Shown: positions 16,196-24,880, counted from the first letter of the stretch. The stretch is DNA of 64,000 nt from Edaphobacter sp. (GCA_025462645.1 JAOAPB010000083.1:1-64000); one strand, 5' to 3'. Numbers and translations are program-made. Notes: a model not told the origin generated them from the sequence alone.

Positions 16196-16936
16196 CTGCG
16201 AGTCTCTTTATTTATTACCTGTTATAACGACACGCTGTTTCCGGAGACGGGCAAGGCTGTGGTGCGGGTGCTGGAGCGGCTGGGGCATACAGTGGAGTTT
16301 CCGGCGGGGCAGACGTGCTGCGGGCAGATGCACTGGAATACGGGATATCAGGCGGAGGCGCTGCCTCTGGTCGCGCGGTTTGTAGAGCAGTTCAAAGGGG
16401 CGGAGGCTGTGGTGGTGCCCTCTTCTTCGTGCGTGGCGATGATGCGGGACCACTATCCGAAGATGGCCCTGGAGATTGGGGATGCGACGCTGATTGCAGC
16501 GGTAGGGGAGCTGCTGCCCAAGGTGTTCGAGTTCTCGGAGTTTCTGACGAAGAGGCTCGGGCTCGAGGATGTGGGAGCTTACTATCCGCATCGGGTGACC
16601 TATCACGCGAGCTGTCATGGGCTGCGGAATCTTGGCTTGGGAGATGGGCCGCAGAGACTGCTGAAGGCTGTGCGTGGGATCGACCTAGTCGAGATTCAAG
16701 GGCTGGAGCAGTGCTGCGGATTTGGCGGGACGTTTGCCGTGAAGAATGCCGATGTTTCGAGTGCGATGCTGGGGGAGAAGACGACTGCGGTTTTGAATAC
16801 CGGGGCGGAGGCTTGTACCGCGTGCGATAACTCCTGCCTGATGCATATTCAGGGGGCTTTGCATCGGCAGCGGACGGGGGTGCGGACTGTGCATCTGGCG
16901 GAGATTTTGGCTGGGGATGAGGGGGTGGGGCGGTGA
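16196..16936 (+). CDS. lutA: Lactate utilization protein LutA (Cys-rich Fe-S subunit)
   Basis: One of three subunits of the LutABC enzyme that oxidises L-lactate to pyruvate. It carries the two CCG domains: GQTCCGQMHWN and CHGLRNLG in the first half and EQCCGFGGTFAVKNA with CTACDNSCLMH in the second. The family N-terminus (RVSLFITCYNDTLFPETGKA) begins at 16196, where the codon is CTG, preceded by GGAGG with six bases spacing. No ATG, GTG or TTG occurs at this point; the nearest in-frame alternatives upstream lie inside the promoter motif. I therefore place the start at CTG, giving about 246 residues. lutB follows after a repeat element. Confidence 0.88.
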   Translation: MRVSLFITCYNDTLFPETGKAVVRVLERLGHTVEFPAGQTCCGQMHWNTGYQAEALPLVARFVEQFKGAEAVVVPSSSCVAMMRDHYPKMALEIGDATLIAAVGELLPKVFEFSEFLTKRLGLEDVGAYYPHRVTYHASCHGLRNLGLGDGPQRLLKAVRGIDLVEIQGLEQCCGFGGTFAVKNADVSSAMLGEKTTAVLNTGAEACTACDNSCLMHIQGALHRQRTGVRTVHLAEILAGDEGVGR

Positions 16937-16984
16937 TGGAGAACAGGCAGCGGCGCGGCATGGGTGAGAGAGATGGTTGGGGTA

Positions 16985-17126
16985 GAGAAGCGGGTTTCTC
17001 CGCTGCGGCGGCAAAGTACGCCGCCTCCGGTCGAAATGACGAATTTTGGGTGGAGGCTGAGGAGAACAGACAACGGCAAATGCAAAGACGAAATGCGGGG
17101 GTTCTTCGCTTCGCTCAGAATGACAA
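16985..17126. repeat. Composite of repeat families B and A inside the lut operon
   Basis: 16985-17042 repeats the family B unit of 3299-3353. 17091-17126 is AAATGCGGGGGTTCTTCGCT plus TCGCTCAGAATGACAA, nearly identical to family A at 14626-14690. A truncated third piece (GGCTTCGCTCAGGATGACAA) follows at 17131-17150. The composite fills the 256-base gap between lutA and lutB. Confidence 0.8.
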
Positions 17127-17192
17127 GAGTGGCTTCGCTCAGGATGACAAGAGTATTTGCTGTGTCGAGCAAGGTTATTGTGGGGTCGAACT

Positions 17193-18635
17193 ATGAGTGG
17201 AGTTGCACTTGATCCGAAGACGGCACCTACGTTTCCGATGGCGGCCAGGGCTGCGATGGGCGATACACAGCTCAGGAAGAATGTGCGTCATGCGACGGAG
17301 GTGATCCAGGCCAAGCGGGCGCGCGTGGTTGGGGAGATGCCGGACTGGCAGGAGCTGCGCGAGGCGGGCAGGCAGATTCGTCAGCACACGATGGAGCATC
17401 TGGACTTCTACCTGGAGCAGTTTGAGGAGAACTGCACGCGGGCGGGGGGCGTGGTGCATTGGGCGCGGGATGCTGCGGAGGCGACGCGGATTATTACGGC
17501 GCTGGTGAAGGCTTCGGGTTCCGATGAGGTCATCAAGATCAAGTCGATGACGACCGAGGAGATTCATCTCAACCAGGCTCTGGAGGCTGAGGGCATCCAT
17601 GCATATGAGACGGACCTGGCGGAGCTGATTATTCAGCTTGGACATGATCAGCCGTCGCATATCGTAGTGCCGGCGCTGCACAAGAATCGGCAGCAGATTC
17701 GGGAGATCTTTCAGCGGACGATGAACCTGCCGGAGCTGGGGGAGCGGCCGCAGGATCTGGCGGATGCCGCTCGAACGTTTCTGCGGGAGAAGTTTCTGCG
17801 GGTGAAGACGGGAGTGAGTGGGGCGAACTTCCTGATCGCGGAGACGGGCGGGGTCTGCATCGTGGAGAGCGAGGGCAATGGGCGGATGTGCCTTACGCTG
17901 CCGGAGACGCTGATTACGGTTGCTGGGATCGACAAGGTGGTGCCGCGGTATCAGGACCTGGAGGTGTTGCTGCAGTTGCTGCCTCGGTCGGCTACCGGGG
18001 AGAGGATGAATCCTTACAACTCGATCTGGACGGGAGTGGACGAGGGAGACGGGCCGCGGGTGTTCCATGTGGTGCTGATGGACAATGCGCGGACGGAGGT
18101 TCTGGCGGATGAGGAGGGTCGGCAGACGCTGCACTGTATTCGCTGCGGAGCCTGCCAGAATGCCTGCCCGGTCTATCGGCAGACGGGCGGACATGCGTAT
18201 GGCAGTGTTTACGCAGGTCCGATTGGGGCGATTCTTACGCCGCAGTTGCAGGAGATGCACTATGCGCAGTCGCTTCCTTATGCGTCTTCGCTTTGTGGGG
18301 CCTGCTACGAGGTCTGTCCGGTGAAGATCAATATTCCTGAGGTGTTGATTCATTTGAGGAACAAGGTTGTGAAGCAGAATGGGGCGTTTCATGCCGAGGC
18401 GCTGGCGATGAGAGCCATGGGGATGATCTTCAGGAGCGAGCGGAGGTTCAGGGCGGCGCAGCGGCTGGGACGCATGGCCGAGGCTCCGCTGGTGCGGAAG
18501 GATGGGCAGGGCGCTGGCTGGATTGGATGGCTGCCGGGGATGCTTGGCGGGTGGACGCAGGTGCGGGATCTGCAGGCTATGCCTGAGGAGACGTTCCGGG
18601 ACTGGTGGGAGAAGCGGGGCAGGAATGGCAACTGA
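17193..18635 (+). CDS. lutB: Lactate utilization protein LutB (iron-sulfur subunit)
   Basis: The 480-residue product combines an N-terminal LUD domain (about 60-300, with HWARDAAEATRII and FLIAETGGVCIVESEGNGR) and two 4Fe-4S motifs. The first is CIRCGACQNACPVY (C315, C318, C321, C325); the second is CGACYEVCPVKI (C368, C371, C375). This matches LutB. The ATG at 17193 (MSGVALDPK) is preferred to codons inside the upstream repeat. lutC overlaps its end by 11 bases, so translation of B and C is coupled. Confidence 0.95.
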   Translation: MSGVALDPKTAPTFPMAARAAMGDTQLRKNVRHATEVIQAKRARVVGEMPDWQELREAGRQIRQHTMEHLDFYLEQFEENCTRAGGVVHWARDAAEATRIITALVKASGSDEVIKIKSMTTEEIHLNQALEAEGIHAYETDLAELIIQLGHDQPSHIVVPALHKNRQQIREIFQRTMNLPELGERPQDLADAARTFLREKFLRVKTGVSGANFLIAETGGVCIVESEGNGRMCLTLPETLITVAGIDKVVPRYQDLEVLLQLLPRSATGERMNPYNSIWTGVDEGDGPRVFHVVLMDNARTEVLADEEGRQTLHCIRCGACQNACPVYRQTGGHAYGSVYAGPIGAILTPQLQEMHYAQSLPYASSLCGACYEVCPVKINIPEVLIHLRNKVVKQNGAFHAEALAMRAMGMIFRSERRFRAAQRLGRMAEAPLVRKDGQGAGWIGWLPGMLGGWTQVRDLQAMPEETFRDWWEKRGRNGN

Positions 18636-19287
18636 TACGGTTACAAACTCTTCCAGAGCGGAGATGCTGCGGCGGATTCGGAAGGCCAAGGGCGGGGCTT
18701 CGGATGGCGCGACGGCCAGGGCTGAGTGGGAGACGCTGGCTCGTGGGTATCGACGGTCGGCGACTCGCGGGCGAGAGGCTCTGCTGGAGCTGCTGGAGGA
18801 TCGGCTGCGAGACTATGACGCGCATGTCGTGCGAGTGGGCCGTGCGGATGTAGCTGCGACGGTAGCGAAGATGCTTGCGGAGCGTGGGAAGCGGCGGATG
18901 GTGATTCCGGCTGGACTCGCCTCGGAGTGGTTGCCAGCGGAGTTTGATTTTGTCGTCGATGAGGGGTTGTCGGCGGCGGAGCTGGATGGCTTCGAGGGTG
19001 TGATGACGGGGTCGACCGTGGCGATTGCGGAGACGGGCACGGTGGTATTGCAGCATGTTCCGGGGCAGGGGAGACGGGCTGCGACGCTGGTTCCGGACTA
19101 TCACCTTTGCGTGGTGCGCGTAGAAGATGTGGTGGAGACGGTGCCTGAGGCGATGAGTCGGCTGCAGGCGACAGCCGGACTGGCGACTACGTTTTTTTCC
19201 GGACCTTCGGCTACGGCGGACATCGAGATGACGCGGATCAAGGGCGTGCATGGTCCGCGATTTCTGGATGTGATTGTTATGGAATAG
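18625..19287 (+). CDS. lutC: Lactate utilization protein LutC
   Basis: Third subunit of the lactate-oxidising complex. The 220-residue LUD-domain protein has GRADVAATVAKMLAERGKRR, the central GVMTGSTVAIAETGTVVL and the C-terminal FFSGPSATADIEMTRIKGVHGP, all typical of LutC. The ATG at 18625 lies inside the end of lutB. The operon may continue into rhaI 111 bases downstream, although a separate promoter motif lies in between. Confidence 0.93.
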   Translation: MATDTVTNSSRAEMLRRIRKAKGGASDGATARAEWETLARGYRRSATRGREALLELLEDRLRDYDAHVVRVGRADVAATVAKMLAERGKRRMVIPAGLASEWLPAEFDFVVDEGLSAAELDGFEGVMTGSTVAIAETGTVVLQHVPGQGRRAATLVPDYHLCVVRVEDVVETVPEAMSRLQATAGLATTFFSGPSATADIEMTRIKGVHGPRFLDVIVME

Positions 19288-19346
19288 CGGGCACGGCTGC
19301 CCTGGGTTGTCCTTTGAGCAGTGGCAGGAAGTAGACTGCTGGGTAT

Positions 19347-19365
19347 TTCAATAGAGAGTATATTT
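19347..19365 (-). promoter_or_regulatory. Shared 19-base motif, copy upstream of rhaI
   Basis: Reverse complement of the 16141-16159 motif with no mismatch. On the plus strand it includes TATATT (19359-19364), a plausible -10 for rhaI about 35 bases before its ATG. Confidence 0.6.
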
Positions 19366-19398
19366 CCATAAGACTTATTGGCGCTGAGAGGTCCAGCA

Positions 19399-20604
19399 AT
19401 GACGACGAATGGTGCAGGTGCGGCAGGGCGGGATGCCGAGAAGATATGGAGTGCTCTGGACGGTCTTCGGATTGAGGTTCCGTCGTGGGGTTTCGCGAAT
19501 ACCGGTACGCGGTTTGGGAAGTTCGTACAGGGTGGAGCGGCGACGACGATTGAGGAGAAGTTCTCCGACGCTTCGCAGGTGAATGCGCTGACGGGAGCAA
19601 GCCCGAGCATAGCGCTGCATGTACTGTGGGACCTTCCGGGAGGCGTGAAGGATGTTCCGGCGATTCAAGCGCTGGAGAAGCAGTATGGTGTGAGGGCAGG
19701 ATCGATCAATCCAAACCTGTTTCAGGATCTGGACTATAAATTTGGATCGATTGCCAACCCCAGCTCCGAGGTCCGAGGAAGGGCGCTGGCGCACTTGCTG
19801 GATTGTGTGGAGATCGGGCGCGAGCTGGGATCGCATGACGTCTCCATATGGATTGCGGATGGTTCGAACTATCCAGGGACGCAGAGCGTGCGGCGGCGGA
19901 TTGAATGGATGGAGGAGGTGCTGGGAGCGACTCATGCGGCATTGGGACCGGAGCAGCGGATGCTGGTGGAGTACAAGCCGTTTGAGCCGGCCTTTTATCA
20001 TACGGATATCGCAGACTGGGGTATGGCGCTGGAGCTGGCTCGGCGAGCTGGGCCGAAGGCGAAGGTGCTGGTGGATACGGGGCATCATTACCAGGGGACC
20101 AACATCGAGCAGATTGTGGCCTGGTTGCTGCATTTGGGCGCTCTGGGCGGGTTCCACTTTAATGATCGCAAGTACGCCGATGACGACCTGACGCTGGGAT
20201 CGATCGATCCTTACCAGGTGTTCCGGATCTTCCATGAGATTGTGAGCGCGAAGGCGGAGGAACGTGCAGGCATTGCCTTCATGATCGACCAGAGCCACAA
20301 CCTGAAGGGCAAGATGGAGGCGATGGTGCAGACGTTGGTGACGGCGCAGGAGCTGTATGCGAAGGCTTCGCTGATCGATCAGGAGCGGCTGGCCGAGTTG
20401 CAGCAGGCGTGCAAGCTGGTGGAGGCGGAGGAGTGCTTCCGGAGCGCTTTCTGGCAGGATGTAAGGCCTGTCGTGCGGGAGTGGCGCGTGGCGCGTGGAC
20501 TGCCAGGGGAGCCGTTGAAGGCTCTGGCGGAGAGTGGGTATGTGGAGAAGGTGACTCGAGAGCGCGCGAGTAAGAACGCGAGTGGCGTTTCTAGCTACGC
20601 ATAA
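19399..20604 (+). CDS. rhaI: L-rhamnose isomerase, TIM-barrel (Pseudomonas stutzeri) type
   Basis: Converts L-rhamnose to L-rhamnulose. The 401-residue xylose-isomerase-like TIM barrel shows EVPSWGFANTGTRF, the metal-site runs MLVEYKPFEPAFYHTD, VLVDTGHHYQGTNIEQIV and FHFNDRKYADDDLTLGSIDP, and late FMIDQSHNLKGK. These fit the metal-binding E, D, H set of this isomerase group, which is distinct from E. coli RhaA. The ATG at 19399 has GAGAGG eight bases before it; an in-frame TTG at 19378 lacks a site. Its position after lutC links rhamnose and lactate catabolism. Confidence 0.9.
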   Translation: MTTNGAGAAGRDAEKIWSALDGLRIEVPSWGFANTGTRFGKFVQGGAATTIEEKFSDASQVNALTGASPSIALHVLWDLPGGVKDVPAIQALEKQYGVRAGSINPNLFQDLDYKFGSIANPSSEVRGRALAHLLDCVEIGRELGSHDVSIWIADGSNYPGTQSVRRRIEWMEEVLGATHAALGPEQRMLVEYKPFEPAFYHTDIADWGMALELARRAGPKAKVLVDTGHHYQGTNIEQIVAWLLHLGALGGFHFNDRKYADDDLTLGSIDPYQVFRIFHEIVSAKAEERAGIAFMIDQSHNLKGKMEAMVQTLVTAQELYAKASLIDQERLAELQQACKLVEAEECFRSAFWQDVRPVVREWRVARGLPGEPLKALAESGYVEKVTRERASKNASGVSSYA

Positions 20605-20635
20605 TTTAAGTAAATGGATTTTTGGTGTGTTGTAG

Positions 20636-20667
20636 AGAGAGGGCACGACTGAGGTCGTGCCCTCTCT
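20636..20667 (+). terminator. Strong hairpin after rhaI
   Basis: AGAGAGGGCACGAC pairs perfectly with GTCGTGCCCTCTCT around a TGAG loop. The 14-base stem is followed by GCTTTG. It probably ends the lut-rhaI transcript. Confidence 0.7.
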
Positions 20668-20807
20668 GCTTTGAAGATCGACGTTGCTTCGATAGACGGT
20701 GACGTGAGGTTTTGCCTCAGTCGGAGAGAAACTGCATTTTATTAACGAAACATTAAGGCTTTGCTCGATAATGGAGCGGCTGAGGGGTTGTTCCTCAATG
20801 GGAGATT

Positions 20808-21896
20808 ATGGCGGTAAGAAAAGCGACGAAGAGACTTTACCTCATTCCGGTGCTGTCGAAGGCACTGGATATTCTTGAACTTTTACAGACAGAGAACCAG
20901 TCGATGACGCTGGAGTCGATTCATCGGCAGACGCGGATCTCGAAGACGACGGTCTACCGGGTGCTGAAGACGTTTGTGCATCGCGGATACCTCTCGCAGG
21001 CGCAGGATGGACTCTACCGGCAGGTGACGCGGCCGAAGAAGATGCGGTTCGGCTTTGCGGCGCAGAGCGCTGATATGCCCTTTTCGGTTGAGGTGACGGA
21101 GAGCCTGAAGGATGCGGCGGCTTCTGTTGGGGTGGATCTGCTGGTGCTGGACAATCGCTACGATGCGGCGACGGCGCTGAAGAATGCGGAGGAGTTTGTC
21201 CGGAGCAAAGTTGACCTGGTGATCGAGTTTCAGGTGGAGCAGGAGGTTGCGCCGATGATCGCAGATAAGATCGCCGGAGCGAAGATTCCTCTGATTGCGA
21301 TCGATATTCCGCATCCTCATGCGACTTACTTTGGGGTGGATAACTACCGCGTCGGGGTTGAAGCGGGAGAGACACTGGCGGCTTATGCGAATGCGAATTG
21401 GGACGGCAAGGTGGAATGGGTGATTGGGCTCGATCTGCCGGAGGCCGGACAACTGGTGCAGAGTAGGATCACGGGTGCGTTTGAGGGGATTCGAGGTGGG
21501 ATTTCGGAGCTGCCGGTTGAGTCGTTTGTGCGGATCGACGCGCGAGGGATGCGAGACCGAAGCAAGAAACTGGTCTCGGATTTTTTGCAGCGACATCCGA
21601 AGGACAAGCATATCCTGATCGCCGCGGCTACGGATACGAGCGCCCTCGGTGCGGTGGATGCGGTGAGGGAGCAGAAGCGGGACAAGCATGTGGTGATCGT
21701 AGGGCAGGACTGTATTGCAGAGGCGATTCTGGAGATGCGGCAGGAGCGATCGCCACTGATCGGTTCTGTTTCGCATGAGGCAAATTCATACGGACCGAGC
21801 CTGATCCATCTGGGACTAGCGCTGTTGCGGGGCATGACAGTGCCACCTTATAACTATGTCGCCCATAAGATGGTGACGCGCGAATCGCTGAGGTAG
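20808..21896 (+). CDS. Fusion regulator: IclR-type HTH plus periplasmic-binding-protein-like sugar domain
   Basis: The 362-residue protein starts with a winged helix-turn-helix of IclR type at about residues 14-66 (VLSKALDILELLQ, then ISKTTVYRVLKTFVHRGYL). Instead of the usual IclR ligand domain it continues into a ribose-binding-protein-like domain from about residue 78 to the end. There FGFAAQSADMPFSVEVTESL, AGAKIPLIAIDIPHPHATYFGVDNY, ILIAAATDTSALGAVDAV and VIVGQDCIAEAILEM resemble Peripla_BP_4 proteins. No signal peptide is present, so it should act in the cytoplasm on DNA. A GGGAG ribosome site and a TGAGG/CCTCA dyad (20781-20797) precede the ATG. Its position suggests control of the rhamnose genes. 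Confidence 0.85.
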   Translation: MAVRKATKRLYLIPVLSKALDILELLQTENQSMTLESIHRQTRISKTTVYRVLKTFVHRGYLSQAQDGLYRQVTRPKKMRFGFAAQSADMPFSVEVTESLKDAAASVGVDLLVLDNRYDAATALKNAEEFVRSKVDLVIEFQVEQEVAPMIADKIAGAKIPLIAIDIPHPHATYFGVDNYRVGVEAGETLAAYANANWDGKVEWVIGLDLPEAGQLVQSRITGAFEGIRGGISELPVESFVRIDARGMRDRSKKLVSDFLQRHPKDKHILIAAATDTSALGAVDAVREQKRDKHVVIVGQDCIAEAILEMRQERSPLIGSVSHEANSYGPSLIHLGLALLRGMTVPPYNYVAHKMVTRESLR

Positions 21897-21910
21897 GTGT
21901 AGGTTCGGGG

Positions 21911-21945
21911 GATGCGGCGGCCTTCGGAGAGAAGGCCGCCGCATC
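21911..21945. terminator. Bidirectional hairpin between convergent genes
   Basis: GATGCGGCGGCCTTC (21911-21925) pairs perfectly with GAAGGCCGCCGCATC (21931-21945) around GGAGA. It lies between the fusion regulator and the GH106 gene and can serve both. Confidence 0.7.
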
Positions 21946-21958
21946 TCCTTAAGGCGGA

Positions 21959-24733
21959 TCAGCGGGTTCTCTTGGTCTCCTGGATGAGATGGATGGGGCC
22001 AAGGAGGCCGGAGGGCACTGGTTTGACTTTGTCGAGATCCTGCATCTGGAAGCGGTCGCCGTATTTGGCGATGAGGGGTTTGTAGTCGTGGGGTGGGAGC
22101 GCGGCCCAGGCGTTGATGGCGGTGTTGTAGACGCGGATCTCGATGTTGTTCTGACCGGACTTGAGGTAGCGAGTTACGTCGAGACGGTAGGGCGGGTGCC
22201 ACAGCGAGCCGGCGCGCTGGCCGTTGATAAAGACGATGGCGGCCTCGCGAATGGGTGGATCGTACCAGGCGCGCATGCCGGGGCCCGGACGGGTGACTAG
22301 AGGATTGGGTATTCCCGTGGCTTTTTCGGCCTGGAGGGTGATTGGCGGGTTCAGGATGGTTGGAGCGCCGCCTTCAATCTCCAGACTGGTTGATTCCCTG
22401 GGGGCGGAGGCGAGGGTGAATTCGCGAGTGTAGACGGCTTCGCCAGAGTAAAATTTAGTATCGTTGCTGACGGTCCAGTCGGTGAGGGTGGTCTGGGATT
22501 CGGTCTTGTTGGTGGCGGTGAAGTGAAGTTGCCAGTCTTTGGACAGGTCGGCTAGTTGAGTCGTGCCCGTAGTGGGATGGGTAGTGGGTTTGCCTGTAGC
22601 GTCGGCGAAGACGAAGATGCGGGATTCGTAGGGGGCAAGGATCAGGCTGGATTTAGTGGCAGCGATGGGCGTGGCGATGGTGGTGTCGGGGTCCCACTGC
22701 TCGCCGGATGGGTGGGTGGTTCCGAAGGTCGCCTCGGTGTGGATGGGGTGGTTGCTGGTGTTGGCTACGAAGTAGATATCGGCGGAGGGAAGCTTGCGAC
22801 GGATGAAGCCGATCTCTTCGTTGTTGCTGGTGAGGGCGAGGTCAGGTTTGGCTGCTTTGTGGAGAGCGCTGCCGAGGGCGGATTCATCCGAGACGAGGGT
22901 GTCTTTTTCAGGGTTGAAGAGTTGAGCTGAGAGTTTGGTGATCTCAGGGTTGCTCTTGCTGTCGGGATCGATAGAGGGGGCGCGGCCTATGGAGATGACC
23001 TTTCCTCCGGTGGCGGCGTAGTGCTGGAGTTTGCGAAGGGTTTCGATGGGAATGCGGTCGGTTGGGGGGAGAACGACGACAGGGTGATGGATGCCGAGGC
23101 GGTTGACAGTCTCGGCGTCGATGAAGTCAACGTTGTAGCCCGCGTTGAGGATGGCGGACATGAGAGCGGGGGTGATGAGGCGGTTCATCTCGCTGGTGAC
23201 GCTAACCTTGCTGGGGGAGAAGGAGGCCCAGGCATCGTCGGTGGGGATGAGGATGGCTACCTGATTGGCGGGTTGCCCCTGACGGAGGAGATAGCTGATG
23301 CGCTGAATGTAACGGGCGACGTCGGGCATGACGGGGTGCCAGGGGTTGTGGTCGTTGAAGACGGCGGCGGCGTAGAGGGACCAGCCGGGCTCTCCGACCT
23401 GGGGAGCGGAGTAGGGCCAGCCGTGGCCGATGATCTGGTTTGTACCGATGAGGAAGTGGAGGTCGGCCTCGGCCTTCATATCGAGCGGAGTGGCTCGGAA
23501 GACGGGGGAGTGAAGCCAGGTGAAGGTTTCGGCGGAGGTAATGTTGTTGCCGAAGAGGTGATTTGCGGACGTGGCCCAGCGGAGAGTGGAGAAGGCTCGC
23601 CAATGAGGGCCTTCGCCTTCGGGGAGAGCTACGAGGTGCTGACTGGACAAGCTAACCGCTGGCTCACCATAGGTTTGCGAGCGGAACTTTGTGTGGTGCG
23701 CGATGGCCCAGTTGTTGATTTGAGTGAGGTAGTTTTCGTTGACGAGCTCGGTGAGGGTCTTGCCCCAGTCGTGGCGGACTTTTTGGGCTGCGAGGGTGCC
23801 TCCGGCAGCTAGTTCAGGGAGATGGCGAAGAAGGTCGTAGCCGCGCCGTTTGTGGAATTCGGCGGGAAGGTTGGGAGTCCAGTCTGCTCCATAGGCTTCG
23901 AGAGAGTCGGAGAAGACGGCGTAGGGGGGTGTTGAGCCGAAAGAGTTTAGAAGGGGTTCGCCTACGGTTTTGAGGTGGGTGGCGACGGCCTGATGGCTGA
24001 AGGGATCGAGGACCCAGCCTTCGGCGCCTACGGCGGCTCTTTTAACTATTTGGCGGGTATGACTGGCGATGAAGATGAGGGCGGTTCGAGGTGAATTCGA
24101 TGCCGGTATGTTGCTGTTTTCACTTGGGTTGAAGGTCTGGGCGGGGGTTGCATTCCAGTGCTTGGGTTCGCCGTTTACGAGGGAGATGGAGATGATGGAT
24201 TCGCCTTCGGCGAGCTTTATTTTTGGCAGGGTGGTGATGTTGGCGGGGATGGGGATCTCCGCTATGCGGAGCTGAGTGGCGGCTTCTTCCAGGGTGGTCG
24301 CTGGACCACCGTAAGGCCAACCACTGCCTAGAGTTACATCGACACGGAGACCCAGTTTCCTGGCTTCGGATTGAGCATAGCGGACGTTGTCCAGCATGGC
24401 TGGGCTTACGAATGGGTCGTTGACCAGGCCTTTGGCGGGGTCGTCGACGACCTCGGGGTAGACGAAGGCCAGTTCTACTCCGCCTATGCCATCTGCTTTC
24501 ATTTGTTGGAGTTCGCGGAGGATCTCAGGTTTTTCGACGGCGGTTCCGAACCACCACCAGCGCATCATGGGTTTTGCGGAGGCCGGTGGGTTCTGGAAGT
24601 GTTGTTTTAGGTTTTGTATTGAAATTTGTGCAAATAAAGGAGTTGTCTGGATGGCTATAAGGAGCGCCGCCATGAGAAGATGTGGTGCAAACGGCTGGTT
24701 AGAACGTGGTTTTTTGGGTGGAACACGTGACAT
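21959..24733 (-). CDS. GH106 alpha-L-rhamnosidase
   Basis: Exported glycosidase expected to release L-rhamnose from plant polysaccharides or glycosides. The product (924 residues from ATG 24733) has a signal peptide ending in TTPLFAQ, then SAKPMMRWWWFGTAVEKPEI and MKADGIGGVELAFVYPE, which are typical of the GH106 barrel. A C-terminal galactose-binding-like beta domain contains FINGQRAGSLWHPPYRLDVTRYLKSGQN. The ATG at 24733 has AGGAGC at suitable distance; the frame is open further upstream. It converges on the fusion regulator and completes a rhamnose locus. Confidence 0.88.
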   Translation of the reverse strand: MSRVPPKKPRSNQPFAPHLLMAALLIAIQTTPLFAQISIQNLKQHFQNPPASAKPMMRWWWFGTAVEKPEILRELQQMKADGIGGVELAFVYPEVVDDPAKGLVNDPFVSPAMLDNVRYAQSEARKLGLRVDVTLGSGWPYGGPATTLEEAATQLRIAEIPIPANITTLPKIKLAEGESIISISLVNGEPKHWNATPAQTFNPSENSNIPASNSPRTALIFIASHTRQIVKRAAVGAEGWVLDPFSHQAVATHLKTVGEPLLNSFGSTPPYAVFSDSLEAYGADWTPNLPAEFHKRRGYDLLRHLPELAAGGTLAAQKVRHDWGKTLTELVNENYLTQINNWAIAHHTKFRSQTYGEPAVSLSSQHLVALPEGEGPHWRAFSTLRWATSANHLFGNNITSAETFTWLHSPVFRATPLDMKAEADLHFLIGTNQIIGHGWPYSAPQVGEPGWSLYAAAVFNDHNPWHPVMPDVARYIQRISYLLRQGQPANQVAILIPTDDAWASFSPSKVSVTSEMNRLITPALMSAILNAGYNVDFIDAETVNRLGIHHPVVVLPPTDRIPIETLRKLQHYAATGGKVISIGRAPSIDPDSKSNPEITKLSAQLFNPEKDTLVSDESALGSALHKAAKPDLALTSNNEEIGFIRRKLPSADIYFVANTSNHPIHTEATFGTTHPSGEQWDPDTTIATPIAATKSSLILAPYESRIFVFADATGKPTTHPTTGTTQLADLSKDWQLHFTATNKTESQTTLTDWTVSNDTKFYSGEAVYTREFTLASAPRESTSLEIEGGAPTILNPPITLQAEKATGIPNPLVTRPGPGMRAWYDPPIREAAIVFINGQRAGSLWHPPYRLDVTRYLKSGQNNIEIRVYNTAINAWAALPPHDYKPLIAKYGDRFQMQDLDKVKPVPSGLLGPIHLIQETKRTR

Positions 24734-24880
24734 CTTGACTGCTCCTGATTGCCGATCGTCTGTCTGGAATGAAGATGATTGAGAGTTCGATGGAGGTGAC
24801 GGAGCCACGTTAGTTCATCTGGGAGAATGTTTCAAGGGAAGAATATCTGGCTGTTGATGAAGGTTCTTGGTTTGATCGCG

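Noticed and set aside
24786-24870. Third copy of the lut/rhaI motif upstream of the GH106 gene
   Set aside because: AGATATTCTTCCCTTGAAA on the minus strand matches only partly and needs a gap, so it is not better than chance.
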